From Citrobacter koseri (GTDB taxonomy: Bacteria > Pseudomonadota > Gammaproteobacteria > Enterobacterales > Enterobacteriaceae): 64,000 nt of DNA. The stretch is from positions 793,824 through 857,823 of the forward strand of contig UAVY01000001.1 of the NCBI GenBank assembly GCA_900446925.1. The letters are read 5' to 3'. Positions within the stretch are counted from its first letter, which is position 1. Every line of letters starts with the position of its first letter. Positions 1 through 9,632 of the stretch are shown here, piece by piece. Both the position numbers and the translations under genes were made by a program. The notes beneath the pieces were generated by a model. The model was not told the origin of the DNA and did no database searches. It saw only the letters and a list, made by a program, of their open reading frames with translations.

Positions 1-449
1 TGCGGACGATCCCAAGTCTGGCGATCCTTGCAGCGGTCATGCCGTTTCTCGGTATTGGCCTGCTGCCTTCAGTCGTCGCGCTGGTGGTGCTGGCCGTGCC
101 GCCGATTTTGCTCAACACCTGCACCAGCATTCAGTCCGTGAACCCGGATACGCTCTCAGCGGCGCACGGCATGGGGCTGACGCCCTGGCAGGTCACAGGC
201 AAAATCGTACTGCCACTGGCGGCTCCCGGCATTCTCGCCGGCTGCCGTACCGCCGCCGTACAGGTTGTCGGCGGTGCGGCTCTGGCGTCATTTATCGGTG
301 GCGGCGGTCTGGGGGATTTTGTCACCACCGGCATTGCCATCATGGACATGTCGCGCCTGCTGGTCGGCGCGGTGCCGATTATTCTGCTCGCTGTGGCTAT
401 CGAAGCGCTTTTCGCCCTGCTTGAGCGCCTGTTTTCTCAGCCGACGTAA
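1..449 (+). CDS. ABC transporter permease, osmoprotectant (OpuB/YehW-like) family, 5' truncated by window
   Basis: This is the C-terminal part of an inner-membrane permease, open at the left edge and ending in TAA at 447-449. The visible part holds hydrophobic segments and the cytoplasmic coupling loop (SAAHGMGLTPWQ, followed by GKIVLPLAAPGILAG), the EAA-type motif of binding-protein-dependent importers. The GGGGLG stretch after it is typical of glycine betaine/choline permeases (OpuAB/ProW class). The ATPase starts 12 bp downstream, so the two form one operon. The substrate cannot be read from this fragment; a quaternary amine or related compatible solute is the family default. An ornithine cyclodeaminase homologue in the same operon leaves an amino-acid-derived substrate possible. 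Confidence 0.75.
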   Translation, partial: RTIPSLAILAAVMPFLGIGLLPSVVALVVLAVPPILLNTCTSIQSVNPDTLSAAHGMGLTPWQVTGKIVLPLAAPGILAGCRTAAVQVVGGAALASFIGGGGLGDFVTTGIAIMDMSRLLVGAVPIILLAVAIEALFALLERLFSQPT

Positions 450-461
450 AAGGCTAATACA

Positions 462-1433
462 ATGATTACACTGGAAAATATTAGCAAAATTTATCCTGGT
501 TCGCCGCGTAAAGCGCTTGACGATCTCTCCATGACATTTGAAGAGGGAACCACCACGGCCCTGATTGGCCCTTCCGGCTGCGGTAAAACCACCACCATGC
601 GCTTAATCAACCGGCTGGAACAACCCACTTCCGGGCGTGTCCGGGTAAACGGGCGCGACGTCGCAACGGAAGATCCGGTGATGCTGCGTCGGCATATCGG
701 CTACGTTATTCAGAACGTCGGACTGTTCCCGCATATGACCGTCGCGGACAACATTGCCACGGTGCCGCGCCTGCTGGGCTGGAGCGCCTCGCGTATTCAG
801 GCGCGAGTGGAACATTACTGGAACTGGTCGGGCTGGATGCCCGGCAATACGCCAGTCGATTTCCTGCCGCGCTTTCCGGTGGTCAGCGGCAACGGGTCGG
901 CGTTGCCCGCGCACTGGCGGCGGACCCGCCGGTCATGCTGATGGATGAACCGTTCGGCGCCATCGATCCGCTGGTTCGCGGGCGATTACAGACCGAGTTT
1001 AAGCAGATTCTGCAACGCGTGAAAAAGACGGTGATTATCGTCACTCACGATCTTGATGAGGCCATCAAAATGGGCGATCGCATCGCCATTATGCGCGAAG
1101 GACGCCTGTGCCAGTATGCCCCGCCCGCTGAAGTGCTCTCAGCCCCGGCAGATGAGTTCGTCGCGGCTTTTGTCGGCAGCGATGCGGCGCTGAAACTTCT
1201 TGCTATTACCCCGGTAGCCCAGGCGATGGAAACGTCTCTGAGCGCTGACCACCCACAACGGCTTGACGTCAACGCTACCCTGAAAGACGCGCTGGCGCTG
1301 ATGCTTTCCCGGCGCGCCCGACAGCATCACCGTCACCAAATGCGGCGCGCCCGTTGGCGTATTAACTCGCCAGCGGCTTTTCACCCACGTACGACCCGAT
1401 GCGAACCATGCTACCAGTGAGAGAAATCTATGA
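462..1433 (+). CDS. ABC transporter ATP-binding protein, glycine betaine/osmoprotectant type (apparent frameshifts)
   Basis: Cytoplasmic ATPase partner of the preceding permease. From the ATG at 462 the protein shows Walker A (GPSGCGKTT) and a Q-loop (YVIQNVGLFPHMT). Walker B (VMLMDEPFGAID) and the H-loop (VIIVTHDLDEA) follow after a frame change near 810-905, where the ABC signature should lie. After the NBD there is a tail resembling the CBS region of OpuA-type ATPases. A second frame change near 1305 restores an end in TGA at 1431-1433, overlapping the next ATG as ATGA. Both breaks look like single-base indels in GC-rich runs. Length and gene order fit an intact ~320-residue ATPase. The family assignment is firm; substrate and integrity are not. 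Confidence 0.75.
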
Positions 1434-2434
1434 CTCAACCCATCCATTTAACCTGGCTAAACGGCCCCGACGTTGACCAACTGAAGCTCACGGATACAGA
1501 AATCCTCACGGCGGTGGAGGACGGGCTGCGGGCACAGGGAGAGAAAAAAACAGTCATTGAACCGCGCATGCATTTAATTCCCGATAAAGCGTTTAACGGC
1601 CACTTTAACGTGCTGCGCGGTTATATCGAACCGCTGGGACTCGCCGGGGTAAAAATCGTCGGCGATTACGTCAATAACTATACGCTCGGGCTACCCTCGG
1701 AAATGGCGCTGCTGAACCTGTTCGATCCGCGCACCGGGATGCCGGTCGCCATTCTGGACGCGTCGGCAATCACCGATATGCGCACCGGCGCGCTTACCGC
1801 GCTGGGCGCACGCCACCTTGCCCGCCGCAACAGTAAAGTGCTGGGACATATCGGCGCGCGGGGAACCGCCTGGTGGAATGTTCGTCTGCTCAACAGCATT
1901 TATGATTTTGATGAAATCCGCATTCATTCGCGTCGCCCGGAAAGCCGTACCGCATTTGCCCGCCGTCTGGAGCAGGATCTCGGCAAAAAAATCATCGTTA
2001 CCGATGACTGGGAAAGCTGCGTGCGCGGCGCGGATATTGTGGTCGAAGCCTCGCGTCTTAATGCGCCGACGCCGCTGTTAAAAACAGAATGGATAAAGCC
2101 CGGCGCCTTTGTTGTGCCCTACGGCACCATGAGCGCCGTGGAGCTGTCGCTCACCGACATGATGGACAAGCTGGTGGTGGACGACTGGGGGCAGTGCAAA
2201 GGCGGCATGTTTGGTTCACTGCGAGCCCACGTAGAAGCGGGAAAATTAAGTGAGCATACCCTGCATGCCGAGCTGGGCGACATTGTCGCGGGCACGAAGC
2301 CAGGCCGTGAAAATGATGATGAAACCATCCTCTTCTGGCACCGGGGGCTGTCGCTAAGCGATATTGCACTGGGGCATACGATGCTGAAGAAAGCGCGTGC
2401 GCTGGGTATTGGTCAGGAGCTACGTTACCGATGA
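1430..2434 (+). CDS. Ornithine cyclodeaminase/mu-crystallin family protein
   Basis: A complete 334-residue protein. The first ~125 residues form the substrate/dimerisation part (IEPRMHLIP, and LDASAITDMRTGA, which carries the arginine typical of the family). A Rossmann region follows (LGHIGARGTAWWNVR, then IRIHSRRPESR). Members catalyse NAD-dependent cyclodeamination of ornithine, ketimine reduction, or amino-acid dehydrogenase and opine-type reactions. The GxGxxG turn is altered to GARG, so the cofactor site may be unusual. The ATG overlaps the stop of the ATPase gene, and the stop overlaps the start of the PhnD-like gene, indicating translational coupling to an ABC importer. True OCD activity is not proven by sequence; a role in using the imported compound is inferred. 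Confidence 0.8.
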   Translation: MTQPIHLTWLNGPDVDQLKLTDTEILTAVEDGLRAQGEKKTVIEPRMHLIPDKAFNGHFNVLRGYIEPLGLAGVKIVGDYVNNYTLGLPSEMALLNLFDPRTGMPVAILDASAITDMRTGALTALGARHLARRNSKVLGHIGARGTAWWNVRLLNSIYDFDEIRIHSRRPESRTAFARRLEQDLGKKIIVTDDWESCVRGADIVVEASRLNAPTPLLKTEWIKPGAFVVPYGTMSAVELSLTDMMDKLVVDDWGQCKGGMFGSLRAHVEAGKLSEHTLHAELGDIVAGTKPGRENDDETILFWHRGLSLSDIALGHTMLKKARALGIGQELRYR

Positions 2435-3237
2435 TTGTTAACGCAAGAATGTACTCGGTAACTCCGGCGGCGGCGGAGGGGTGGAAAAGACTCCTGCCCG
2501 AAGCCGTACGCCGCGCCGGGCTGACGGCAGAGATTGTTGACTACCCGGCCCCGGCCAGGCTGGAGGGGCTATGGGCTCGTTCCGATCTGCTGGCGGTATT
2601 CATGTGCGGCTGGCCCTTCGCGCAGCGGCGCTTTTCGGTACGCCCGGTGGCCGCGCCGGTTACGGAAGAGGCCGCCAGGGAAGGGATTCCAGGGCACTAC
2701 CGCACCCTATTTATGGTGCCGACATCGTCTACCGCCAGATGTCTGGAAGAGACGTTCGGCGGGCGGCTGGCGTATACCAACCCGGAGTCGCACTCCGGCT
2801 ATAACGCGGTACGCTATCATTTGTCGGCATACATTAACGAGACGCGAAAGACGCTCTATCGCACGCTTGTCGGGCCGCTAATCACCCCGCGACGCGTGGT
2901 GGAAGCGCTGGCGGCGGGCGAAGCGGATGTCGGCCCGTTGGACAGCTATGCCTGGTCGCTTCTGTGCCGGTATGAGCCGGAACTAACGCGCCATGTGCGC
3001 ATACTGACGCGCAGCGTTCCCGCGCCGATGCCTTTACTGGTGGCAAGCGATACCGTTAATCCACAGGCCATTGCGGCGCTGCAAACGGCGCTGCTGACGC
3101 TGAATACAGAGCGCGACGCCACGCTATTACGGCCTCTGGGGCTGCGGGGATTTATCACCCCGTCAGCAGACGCCTGGCAAGTCGTCTGCGACCGGGAAGA
3201 AATTGCGTTCTCCAGAGGCTATGCAACGCTGCGCTGA
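2431..3237 (+). CDS. PhnD-like (phosphonate-binding family) periplasmic-binding fold protein lacking a signal peptide
   Basis: A 268-residue protein with the type II periplasmic-binding fold seen in PhnD/SsuA-like proteins. It has a serine/threonine-rich ligand loop (FMVPTSSTARCLEETFGGRLAYTNPESHSGYNA) and an ALAAGEADVGPLDSYAW segment that matches the second lobe of PhnD proteins. The N-terminus MIVNARMYSV has no signal peptide, so it may be cytoplasmic, as in fused or enzymatic relatives. The start overlaps the stop of the cyclodeaminase-like gene (ATGA). It may bind the substrate of the linked transporter or act as a THI5-like enzyme; neither can be shown here. It is followed by about 50 bp and the convergent LysR gene. 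Confidence 0.65.
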   Translation: MIVNARMYSVTPAAAEGWKRLLPEAVRRAGLTAEIVDYPAPARLEGLWARSDLLAVFMCGWPFAQRRFSVRPVAAPVTEEAAREGIPGHYRTLFMVPTSSTARCLEETFGGRLAYTNPESHSGYNAVRYHLSAYINETRKTLYRTLVGPLITPRRVVEALAAGEADVGPLDSYAWSLLCRYEPELTRHVRILTRSVPAPMPLLVASDTVNPQAIAALQTALLTLNTERDATLLRPLGLRGFITPSADAWQVVCDREEIAFSRGYATLR

Positions 3238-3288
3238 AAACGGCATTTCATTATGTCGCCCCTATTCGCTTCATCCGCAGTGACATCG

Positions 3289-4225
3289 TTATACGGTAGC
3301 CGCTTCGCGCCTTAACCAGTTCTGTAATAGTTTGCCATCCTGCGTCATTTCACTATCCTGGCGGACGCACAAATAGTAGTCGCGCCCGTCATCTATTGGC
3401 AGATCGAAAATCTTCACCAGCTCGCCTTTATCCAGGTACGGCATAATGAGGGGTTCGCGCATCAGGGCGCATCCCAGTCCTGCCTGTACGCCCGCCAGCG
3501 TCAGCAGACCGTCCTCAAACAAGGGGGCCGCTGCGCGGCGGGGAACGCTTCACGCCCTGCTGAATAAACCATTGATGCCAGGTGGTTCGTTCTTCATCAT
3601 GCAGCAGCGGCATCTGCATCAGTTGCTCCGGGGGTATCAATATGACCATGCAGTCGCAAAAACGCCTGGCTGCATACCGGCACCATGCGCCCGGAAATCA
3701 GTTTTTCACTCTGGTATCCCGCCCAGTTTGCCATTGCCGAAGCGGATCGACATGTCTGAAGCATCACTCAGATAGTTGCGGTGATTGGCATACACCACGT
3801 TAATCTCGGTATGTGGATTCGCGCGCATAAACATCGGCAGGCGAGGAATAAACCAGCCCATCCCAAAAAGCGGAATCAGGCTAATCGTTACCTGCCGGGT
3901 CTGCTCCTGCTCCACCAGATGCTCCGTCGCCTGACGCAAAACGTTAAACGCCGCACGGATCGAACGATAATATTCACGCCCTTGCTGGCTCAGCGCCAGT
4001 CGTCGCCCATGCCGTTCGGGTGAGCGCGATTTGCAGATATCCCTCAAGTAACTTGAGCTGATGGCTAACCGCAGATGGAGAAATCGCCAGTTCCCTCGCG
4101 GCTTGCGTCACGCTTCCTAACCGGGCAATGGCTTCAAAGGCGCGCACCGCCCGCAACGGAGGATCGTTGGCAAGGCGACTCTCCGCAAAGGAGGGCAATG
4201 TCGTCAATTGTTCTGTTTTATTCAT
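3289..4225 (-). CDS. LysR-family transcriptional regulator, GcvA-like (apparent frameshifts)
   Basis: Read leftward from the ATG at 4223-4225. The N-terminus holds the winged helix-turn-helix ([39 protein letters not shown], residues ~25-63). The effector domain follows in two other frames: [20 protein letters not shown], then a C-terminal stretch [27 protein letters not shown] typical of GcvA/AmpR-like regulators. Frame changes near 4030 and in 3520-3700 split a protein of the usual ~300 residues. It is divergent from the liv-type operon and convergent with the cyclodeaminase operon. Its promoter shares the AT-rich 170-bp gap with livH, so it most likely regulates the liv/ATC-hydrolase operon (inference). 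Confidence 0.75.
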
Positions 4226-4398
4226 ATATTGATTTCTTTAGGCTATAAGCTTGTTTTTGTGATTAATAAAATAATCATATTAATCATTAAGATATAAAAA
4301 TATCTGTTTATCATAAGAAATAATATATGTGTATTTTTACAATTTTATTCAATTATTGGATGGTACCCACTGAAAGAGCAATTTGTCGGGTACAAACG

Positions 4399-5349
4399 TT
4401 GGACACACTCATACAACAACTGATAAACGGTGTGATGCTGGGCAGCATCTACGCGCTGATCGCGCTGGGCTATACCATGGTGTATGGTATTTTGCGTATT
4501 ATTAACTTTGCTCACGGCGATATCCTGATGGTTGGCGCGCTTACTACGCTCTCCGCCATCAATGTCCTGAATCATACCTTCCCTGCTATGCCGCAGTTAT
4601 TGCAACTCGGTGTAGCGCTGCTCATTGCGATGGCCGTCTGCGCCCTGCTGGCAATGGCGGTAGAACGTTTCGCCTATCGCAGGCTGCGTAACGCCCCACG
4701 ACTGGCTCCGCTGATCTCCGGTATCGGCGTTTCCGTATTACTGCAAACCGTGGCGATGATCGTCTGGACCCGCAACCCGCTGATGTTCCCGCAGATCCTG
4801 TCAATGGCCCCGATCGCCGTGACCTCCGGTGGCGAAACTCATCCACCCGCGATTATCACTCTCACCGGCATTGTCACCGTCGGGCTGGCGCTGGCGGTCA
4901 TGACCGGTCTGTGGCTGCTGGTTGAATACACTCGCCTCGGGCGAGGCATGCGCGCAGTGGCTGAGAATCCGCGGGTCGCCACGCTGATGGGCGTTAACCC
5001 AAACGCCATCATCACCCTGACGTTTGCTATCGGCGGCATTTTTGCGGCGCTGGCCGGCGTGATGATGGCGAGCAACTACGGTAACGCCAGCTTCTCAATG
5101 GGCTTTCTCCCCGGAATTAAAGCGTTCACCGCCGCCGTGCTTGGCGGCATTGGCAATATTCGCGGCGCGATGATCGGCGGGATTTTACTGGGCGTCATAG
5201 AAGCGCTGGGTGCGGGCTATCTCGGTGAGCTCACTAACGGCGTCTTTGGCAGTAATTACCAGGACGTGTTTGCCTTCATCGTGTTGATCCTGGTGCTGGT
5301 ATTCCGTCCGGCAGGTTTGTTGGGCGAGCGCGTGGCGCACAGAGCGTAA
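4399..5349 (+). CDS. livH: Branched-chain-amino-acid-type ABC transporter permease LivH
   Basis: Inner-membrane permease of a Liv/HAAT importer. The hallmark opening QQLINGVMLGSIYALIALGYTMVYG and INFAHGD (residues ~5-40) is followed by eight or so hydrophobic segments. The conserved loop LGRGMRAVAENPRVATLMGVN contacts the ATPase, and the end reads RPAGLLGE. I place the start at TTG 4399, because family members begin just before the first membrane helix; an in-frame ATG at 4327 would add 24 poorly conserved residues. The gene is intact. livM follows 10 bp downstream. Its neighbours suggest the substrate is not leucine but a precursor hydrolysed by the two enzymes at the operon's end. Confidence 0.85.
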   Translation: MDTLIQQLINGVMLGSIYALIALGYTMVYGILRIINFAHGDILMVGALTTLSAINVLNHTFPAMPQLLQLGVALLIAMAVCALLAMAVERFAYRRLRNAPRLAPLISGIGVSVLLQTVAMIVWTRNPLMFPQILSMAPIAVTSGGETHPPAIITLTGIVTVGLALAVMTGLWLLVEYTRLGRGMRAVAENPRVATLMGVNPNAIITLTFAIGGIFAALAGVMMASNYGNASFSMGFLPGIKAFTAAVLGGIGNIRGAMIGGILLGVIEALGAGYLGELTNGVFGSNYQDVFAFIVLILVLVFRPAGLLGERVAHRA

Positions 5350-5359
5350 GGGAAAATCA

Positions 5360-6471
5360 ATGACAACCGTACAACTGCAAGCTCCAGCCACGACGCGCAA
5401 ATTCTGGTCAGGCATGGCTTTGTTCTGCATCGCATTGCTGATCGCTCCTGTCGTTGCCAGTCAGCTTGGCGGTAACTACTGGGTCCGCGTGATCGATTTC
5501 GCCCTGCTCTACATCATGCTGGCGCTGGGGCTCAATATCGTCGTGGGCTATACCGGCCTGCTGGATATGGGGTTTATTGCCTTTTATGCCGTTGGGGCTT
5601 ATCTGGCCGCTCTGCTGGCCTCTCCCCATCTGTCTGAGGTGTTCCCAATCCTCACCGTCTGGTTCCCGGACGGGCTACATACCTCGTATCTGCTGATCGT
5701 TCCGGCTGCGGCACTGGTCGCTGCCGTATGCGGCATTTTGCTTGGCGCACCGACGCTGAAGCTGCGCGGGGATTATCTGGCAATTGTTACGCTGGGCTTT
5801 GGCGAAATTATCCGCATTCTGATGCGCAACCTCGATCGCCCGGTGAATATCACCAACGGTGGCCAAAGGCATCACCGGCGTGGATACGCTTAACCTGTTT
5901 GGCCTGAAGTTCAGCGGTGTTTATCACTGGCTCGGCTTTAAAGTACCCGCGTTGTGGCTGTGGTACTACCTGCTGATGCTGGTCATTGTGGCGATCATTT
6001 TTGTCTGCCTGCGCCTGCAACACTCACGTATCGGTCGCGCCTGGCACGCGATTCGTGAGGACGAAGACGTGGCCCGCGCGATGGGCATTAACGTGCGCAA
6101 CTATAAGCTGCTGGCTTTTGCTATGGGGCGCCTCGTTTGGCGGCGTCGCTGGCGCACTGTTTGGCGCGTTTCAGGGATTTGTCTCCCCCGGAATCCTTCA
6201 CCTTGCAAGAGTCCATTGCCGTGCTGGCGATGGTGGTGCTGGGCGGTATGGGCCATATCCCCGGCGTGATCCTCGGTGCGGTACTCCTGACCGCCCTGCC
6301 GGAACTGCCTCCGTAGCCAGGCGGCCCCCTGTTCAACAGATGTTGTTCGGCACGGTACTGATTGACCCGGAAATTTTGCGTCAGCTCTTCTACGGCCTTG
6401 CACTGGTGCTGGTGATGCTGGTTCGCCCATCCGGTATCTGGCCGGTTCGCCACAAAGAGGTGAAAGCATGA
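5360..6471 (+). CDS. livM: ABC transporter permease LivM (apparent frameshifts)
   Basis: Second permease of the Liv-type importer. After an N-terminal hydrophobic region come [49 protein letters not shown] and [26 protein letters not shown], all diagnostic of LivM. The C-terminus ends [17 protein letters not shown]. The reading frame changes near 5870 (the GG run in ...ITNGGQRHH), near 6128 and near 6310, so no single open frame spans it. All segments are present in order, with a total of ~370 residues as expected. The stop overlaps the livG ATG (ATGA). I read the breaks as sequencing indels; true loss would disable the importer, whose other parts are intact. Confidence 0.8.
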
Positions 6472-7235
6472 GCCTGTTAACCGTGAGCAATATGTCCAAA
6501 CGCTTTGGCGGCCTGACCGCCGTGGACGATGTTTCGCTTTCCATCAATAAAGGCGAGATCTACGGTCTGATCGGCCCCAACGGAGCCGGAAAAACCACCT
6601 GTTTTAACCTAATTACCGGGCTTTACCCGGCAGACAGGGGGGCGTTTTTTATTGCAGACCAACCCTATTACCCAAAACAGATAGAGAAAGTCACCGCCGC
6701 CGGGATTGCACGCACTTTTCAAAACGTGCGTCTGTTCAACGAGATGTCGGTGCTGGAAAACGTGATGGTCGGTCGCCACGTTCGTACCCGTAATGGGCTA
6801 TGGGCTGCACTGAGCCGCCATAAACGCGCCCGTAAGGAAGAAGCGCAAACCCGCGAACAGGCCTGGCGCTGGCTGGAGTACACCGGCATTGCAAAGTTTG
6901 CCCATTACCGCGCCTGCGATCTGGCCTATGGCCACCAGCGTCGTCTTGAGATCGCCCGCGCGCTGGCTACAGATCCGCTGCTTCTGGCGCTTGACGAACC
7001 TGCTGCGGGGATGAATGCCGCCGAGAAGGTCGCGCTTGGCGAGCTGTTAATTCGTATTCGTGAAGATGGCAAAACCCTGCTGATGATCGAGCACGACGTC
7101 AAGCTGGTGATGAACATCTGCGACCGCCTGACGGTGCTCGATTACGGCAAAACGCTGGCCTGCGGCACACCGGATAGCGTGCGTCGCGACCCGGCAGTTA
7201 TCGCAGCCTGGCTTGGAGGCAATAAGCATGTCTGA
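6468..7235 (+). CDS. livG: ABC transporter ATP-binding protein LivG
   Basis: An intact 255-residue ATPase. Walker A is GPNGAGKTT (~36-44) and the Q-loop region is GIARTFQNVRLF. The family signature normally reading LSYGQQRRLEIARAL is AYGHQRRLEIARALA here, followed by Walker B LLLALDEPAAGMN and the H-loop LMIEHDV. It ends within the livF start region: livF begins at the ATG inside its last codons (7228). LivG and LivF form the heterodimeric motor of Liv-type importers. The glycine-to-histidine change in the signature (YGHQ for YGQQ) is minor. Translational overlap on both sides implies equimolar expression with its partners. Confidence 0.9.
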   Translation: MSLLTVSNMSKRFGGLTAVDDVSLSINKGEIYGLIGPNGAGKTTCFNLITGLYPADRGAFFIADQPYYPKQIEKVTAAGIARTFQNVRLFNEMSVLENVMVGRHVRTRNGLWAALSRHKRARKEEAQTREQAWRWLEYTGIAKFAHYRACDLAYGHQRRLEIARALATDPLLLALDEPAAGMNAAEKVALGELLIRIREDGKTLLMIEHDVKLVMNICDRLTVLDYGKTLACGTPDSVRRDPAVIAAWLGGNKHV

Positions 7236-7947
7236 GTTACTGAAGGTGGAACGCCTGGATGTGCATTACGGCGGTATTCAGGCCGTTCGCGATATCTCCT
7301 TTACCCTGCATGAGGGTGAACAAGCCACGCTGATTGGCGCCAACGGCGCGGGTAAAAGTTCCACCGTGCGCGCCATCACCGGGCTGGAAAGTTTTAACGG
7401 CAACATTGAGTTCAATGGCAAAGCCGTACGCAAACAGAAACCGGAGACGCTGCTGCGCAACGGGCTGGTGATGGTGCCGGAAGGTCGCGGCATCTTTGCC
7501 CGCATGACGGTGCTTGAAAATTTGCAGATGGGGGCATGGTTAAGGCGTGACGCCGCCAGCGTTAAGCGCGAAATGGCAGAGATTTTTGAGCGTTTCCCGC
7601 GTCTTGGCGAACGCCAGCACCAGCTTGCAGGACTGCTCTCTGGCGGCGAACAGCAGCTGTTGGCGCTCAACCGCGCCCTGCTGAGCCGCCCGCGTTTGCT
7701 GATCCTCGACGAGCCATCTATGGGGTTAGCCCCCAGGATGGTGGAAAACATTTTTACCGTGATCGCCGGGCTGCGCGCACGCGGCGTCGCCCTGCTGCTC
7801 ATTGAACAAAACGCCCGACTGGCGCTGGAAGTAACCGACAGCGCCTGGGTGATGGACAGCGGCAGCATTGTGCATCACGGCGAGTCGAAAGCGATGCTTA
7901 ATGACGATCAAATTGCACAGATTTATTTGGGCGAAATGCCTGTTTAA
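7228..7947 (+). CDS. livF: ABC transporter ATP-binding protein LivF
   Basis: Second ATPase of the Liv-type importer, 239 residues from the ATG at 7228 (MSELLKVERLDVHYGG), which lies inside the end of livG. Walker A is GANGAGKSS and the Q-loop region VMVPEGRGIFARMTVLENL is typical of LivF. The signature is LSGGEQQLLALNRAL, with Walker B LLILDEPSMGLAP and the H-loop LLIEQNA. The gene is intact. The binding-protein gene starts 27 bp downstream. The signature carries L where most LivF proteins have M (QQMLAL), which is not expected to matter. Confidence 0.9.
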   Translation: MSELLKVERLDVHYGGIQAVRDISFTLHEGEQATLIGANGAGKSSTVRAITGLESFNGNIEFNGKAVRKQKPETLLRNGLVMVPEGRGIFARMTVLENLQMGAWLRRDAASVKREMAEIFERFPRLGERQHQLAGLLSGGEQQLLALNRALLSRPRLLILDEPSMGLAPRMVENIFTVIAGLRARGVALLLIEQNARLALEVTDSAWVMDSGSIVHHGESKAMLNDDQIAQIYLGEMPV

Positions 7948-7974
7948 CACACTCACCAACAGCAGGGAAAAACA

Positions 7975-9132
7975 ATGAAAACAGTAAAAATCAGTGCGCT
8001 CAGCGCCGCTATTCTGCTCAGTAGTTTTGCCTCTACAGGTGCATGGTCAGCTAAAAGCGAAACCGTGACCATCGGTCTTGCAGGCCCGCTTACCGGCCCG
8101 TCTGCCCGTATTGGTAAAGATCTGGAGAACGGCGCCCAACTGGCGATTGACGATATCAACAAGCAGCACCCGACCATCGGTGGTAAAGCGGTGACCTTCA
8201 GGCTGCAATCTGAAGACGATCAGTCCGACCCGCGCACTGCCGTGGCTGTGGCGCAGCGTCTGGTCGATAGCGGCGTGGCGGGCGTAGTCGGCCACTGGAA
8301 TACCGGCACCAGTATTCCGGCGGCACGCGTTTATCACGATGCGGGTATCGCCCAGGTCGCGCCTGTTGCCACCGGTCATGCCTATACCAGACAGGGCTTT
8401 GATACCAGCTTCCGTGTGATGGGGCATGACGACGACGGCGGCCAGTTTGCCGGTCAGTACGCGGTGAATACCCTGAAGGCAAAACGTATTGCCGTGATCG
8501 ACGACCGTACCGCATTCGGTCAGGGGCTGGCTGACGAGTTTATAAAATCACTTGAAGCGCAGGGCGTGAAGATTGTTGACCGTCAGTACGTTGACGACAA
8601 AACCGTGGATTTCAGCGCCGTGCTGACCGCCATTCGTAGCAAAAACGCTGACCTGATCTTCTTCGGCGGCGTGGATAGCCAGGCTGCGCCGCTGGCGCGT
8701 CGTATCAAACAGCTGGGTATGAACGCCACGCTGATGGGCGCAGGCGGCTTCGTCAGCCAGACCTTCCTGCAACTGGCCCAGAAAGAAGGCGAAGGCGTCG
8801 TGGCGCTGGAGCCGGGCCTGCCAGTTGAGCAGATGCCGGGCGGTAAGGCGTTCGAACAAGAGTATCAGTCTCGCTACCACACCCATATTGAACTCCACGC
8901 CCCATTCGCCTATGACGCCACCCGCGTTCTGGTTGCTGCGATGGAAAAAGCCGACTCTGTCGATCCGGCTGAGTATCTGCCGGTTCTGCGCGCAATGAGC
9001 TATTCCGGCGTTACCGGGCAGATCGCTTTTGATAATGAAGGCAACCTGAAATCGCCGTCTTTCACCGTCTACAAAGTCGTGGATGGTAAATGGCAGCCGC
9101 AAACGGTACTGGGCGGCGCCAAAACGAAGTAA
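7975..9132 (+). CDS. livJ: Branched-chain-amino-acid-type ABC transporter substrate-binding protein
   Basis: Periplasmic receptor of the importer, 385 residues, intact. A Sec signal peptide covers residues 1-27 (MKTVKISALSAAILLSS, cleavage near AWSA). The mature part starts with VTIGLAGPLTGPSARIGKDLENGAQLAIDDIN, the LivJ/LivK opening. VVGHWNTGTSIPAARVYHDAGI supplies the usual ligand loop (serine/threonine after glycine), and DRTAFGQGLADEF opens lobe two. The family binds aliphatic amino acids through the shared glycine/serine backbone site. The linked hydrolases suggest a carbamoyl or thiazoline amino acid as ligand (inference). The usual E. coli symbol is used for the family, not as a claim of leucine specificity. 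Confidence 0.85.
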   Translation: MKTVKISALSAAILLSSFASTGAWSAKSETVTIGLAGPLTGPSARIGKDLENGAQLAIDDINKQHPTIGGKAVTFRLQSEDDQSDPRTAVAVAQRLVDSGVAGVVGHWNTGTSIPAARVYHDAGIAQVAPVATGHAYTRQGFDTSFRVMGHDDDGGQFAGQYAVNTLKAKRIAVIDDRTAFGQGLADEFIKSLEAQGVKIVDRQYVDDKTVDFSAVLTAIRSKNADLIFFGGVDSQAAPLARRIKQLGMNATLMGAGGFVSQTFLQLAQKEGEGVVALEPGLPVEQMPGGKAFEQEYQSRYHTHIELHAPFAYDATRVLVAAMEKADSVDPAEYLPVLRAMSYSGVTGQIAFDNEGNLKSPSFTVYKVVDGKWQPQTVLGGAKTK

Positions 9133-9146
9133 CGCAGTGAGGCAAT

Positions 9147-9632
9147 GTGATGAGTGATAATAATGAGCTGGGCATTCTCGCCCGCCGCAAAATAGAAGCA
9201 GAGATTATTAAACCAATCTATGAAATCCTGGTGCGCGAGATAGGGAAAGCCCGCGCCCAGGCGGTCATTGGCGAAGCCATTGAGCAGGCGGCGATCGATG
9301 CCGGTAAAGAGTTTGCGCGCAAGGAGCCGAATGGCACAGACGTGAAGAGTTTTATCGCCCTGCAATACCTGTGGGAGAAGGATAACGCGCTGGATGTCAA
9401 AGTGATCGACGCCGACGACAAGCAGTACAACTATAACGTCACCCGCTGCCGTTATGCCGAGATGTACCACGAGATGGGCCTCGGTGAGATTGGTCACCTG
9501 CTCTCCTGCGCCCGCGATGAGAAATTTATCGTCGGCTACGCGCCCGACGTGGAGCTGACCCGTACGACCACCATCATGCAGGGTGGCGCATGCTGTGACT
9601 TTCGCTATCGCACCAAAAAGGAAGACGTATGA
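9147..9632 (+). CDS. L-2-amino-thiazoline-4-carboxylic acid hydrolase family protein
   Basis: A 161-residue soluble protein. It matches the ATC-hydrolase family as I know it: an N-terminal helical part (AEIIKPIYEILVREIGKARAQAVIGEAI) and a C-terminal half with the conserved CRYAEMYHEMGLGEIGHLLSCARDEKFIVGYAPDVELTRTTTIMQGGACCDFRYR. Three cysteines in LSCARD and GACCDF could be functional. In Pseudomonas, ATC hydrolase opens the thiazoline ring to N-carbamoyl-L-cysteine. The gene lies 14 bp after the binding protein and overlaps the amidohydrolase start (ATGA), the enzyme that would finish that route. Family members are often of unknown substrate, so the exact reaction is inferred. Confidence 0.7.
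   Translation: MMSDNNELGILARRKIEAEIIKPIYEILVREIGKARAQAVIGEAIEQAAIDAGKEFARKEPNGTDVKSFIALQYLWEKDNALDVKVIDADDKQYNYNVTRCRYAEMYHEMGLGEIGHLLSCARDEKFIVGYAPDVELTRTTTIMQGGACCDFRYRTKKEDV

Noticed and set aside
1045..1447. Minus-strand frames opposite the ABC ATPase gene
   Set aside because: They mirror the ATPase coding sequence and have no independent signals.
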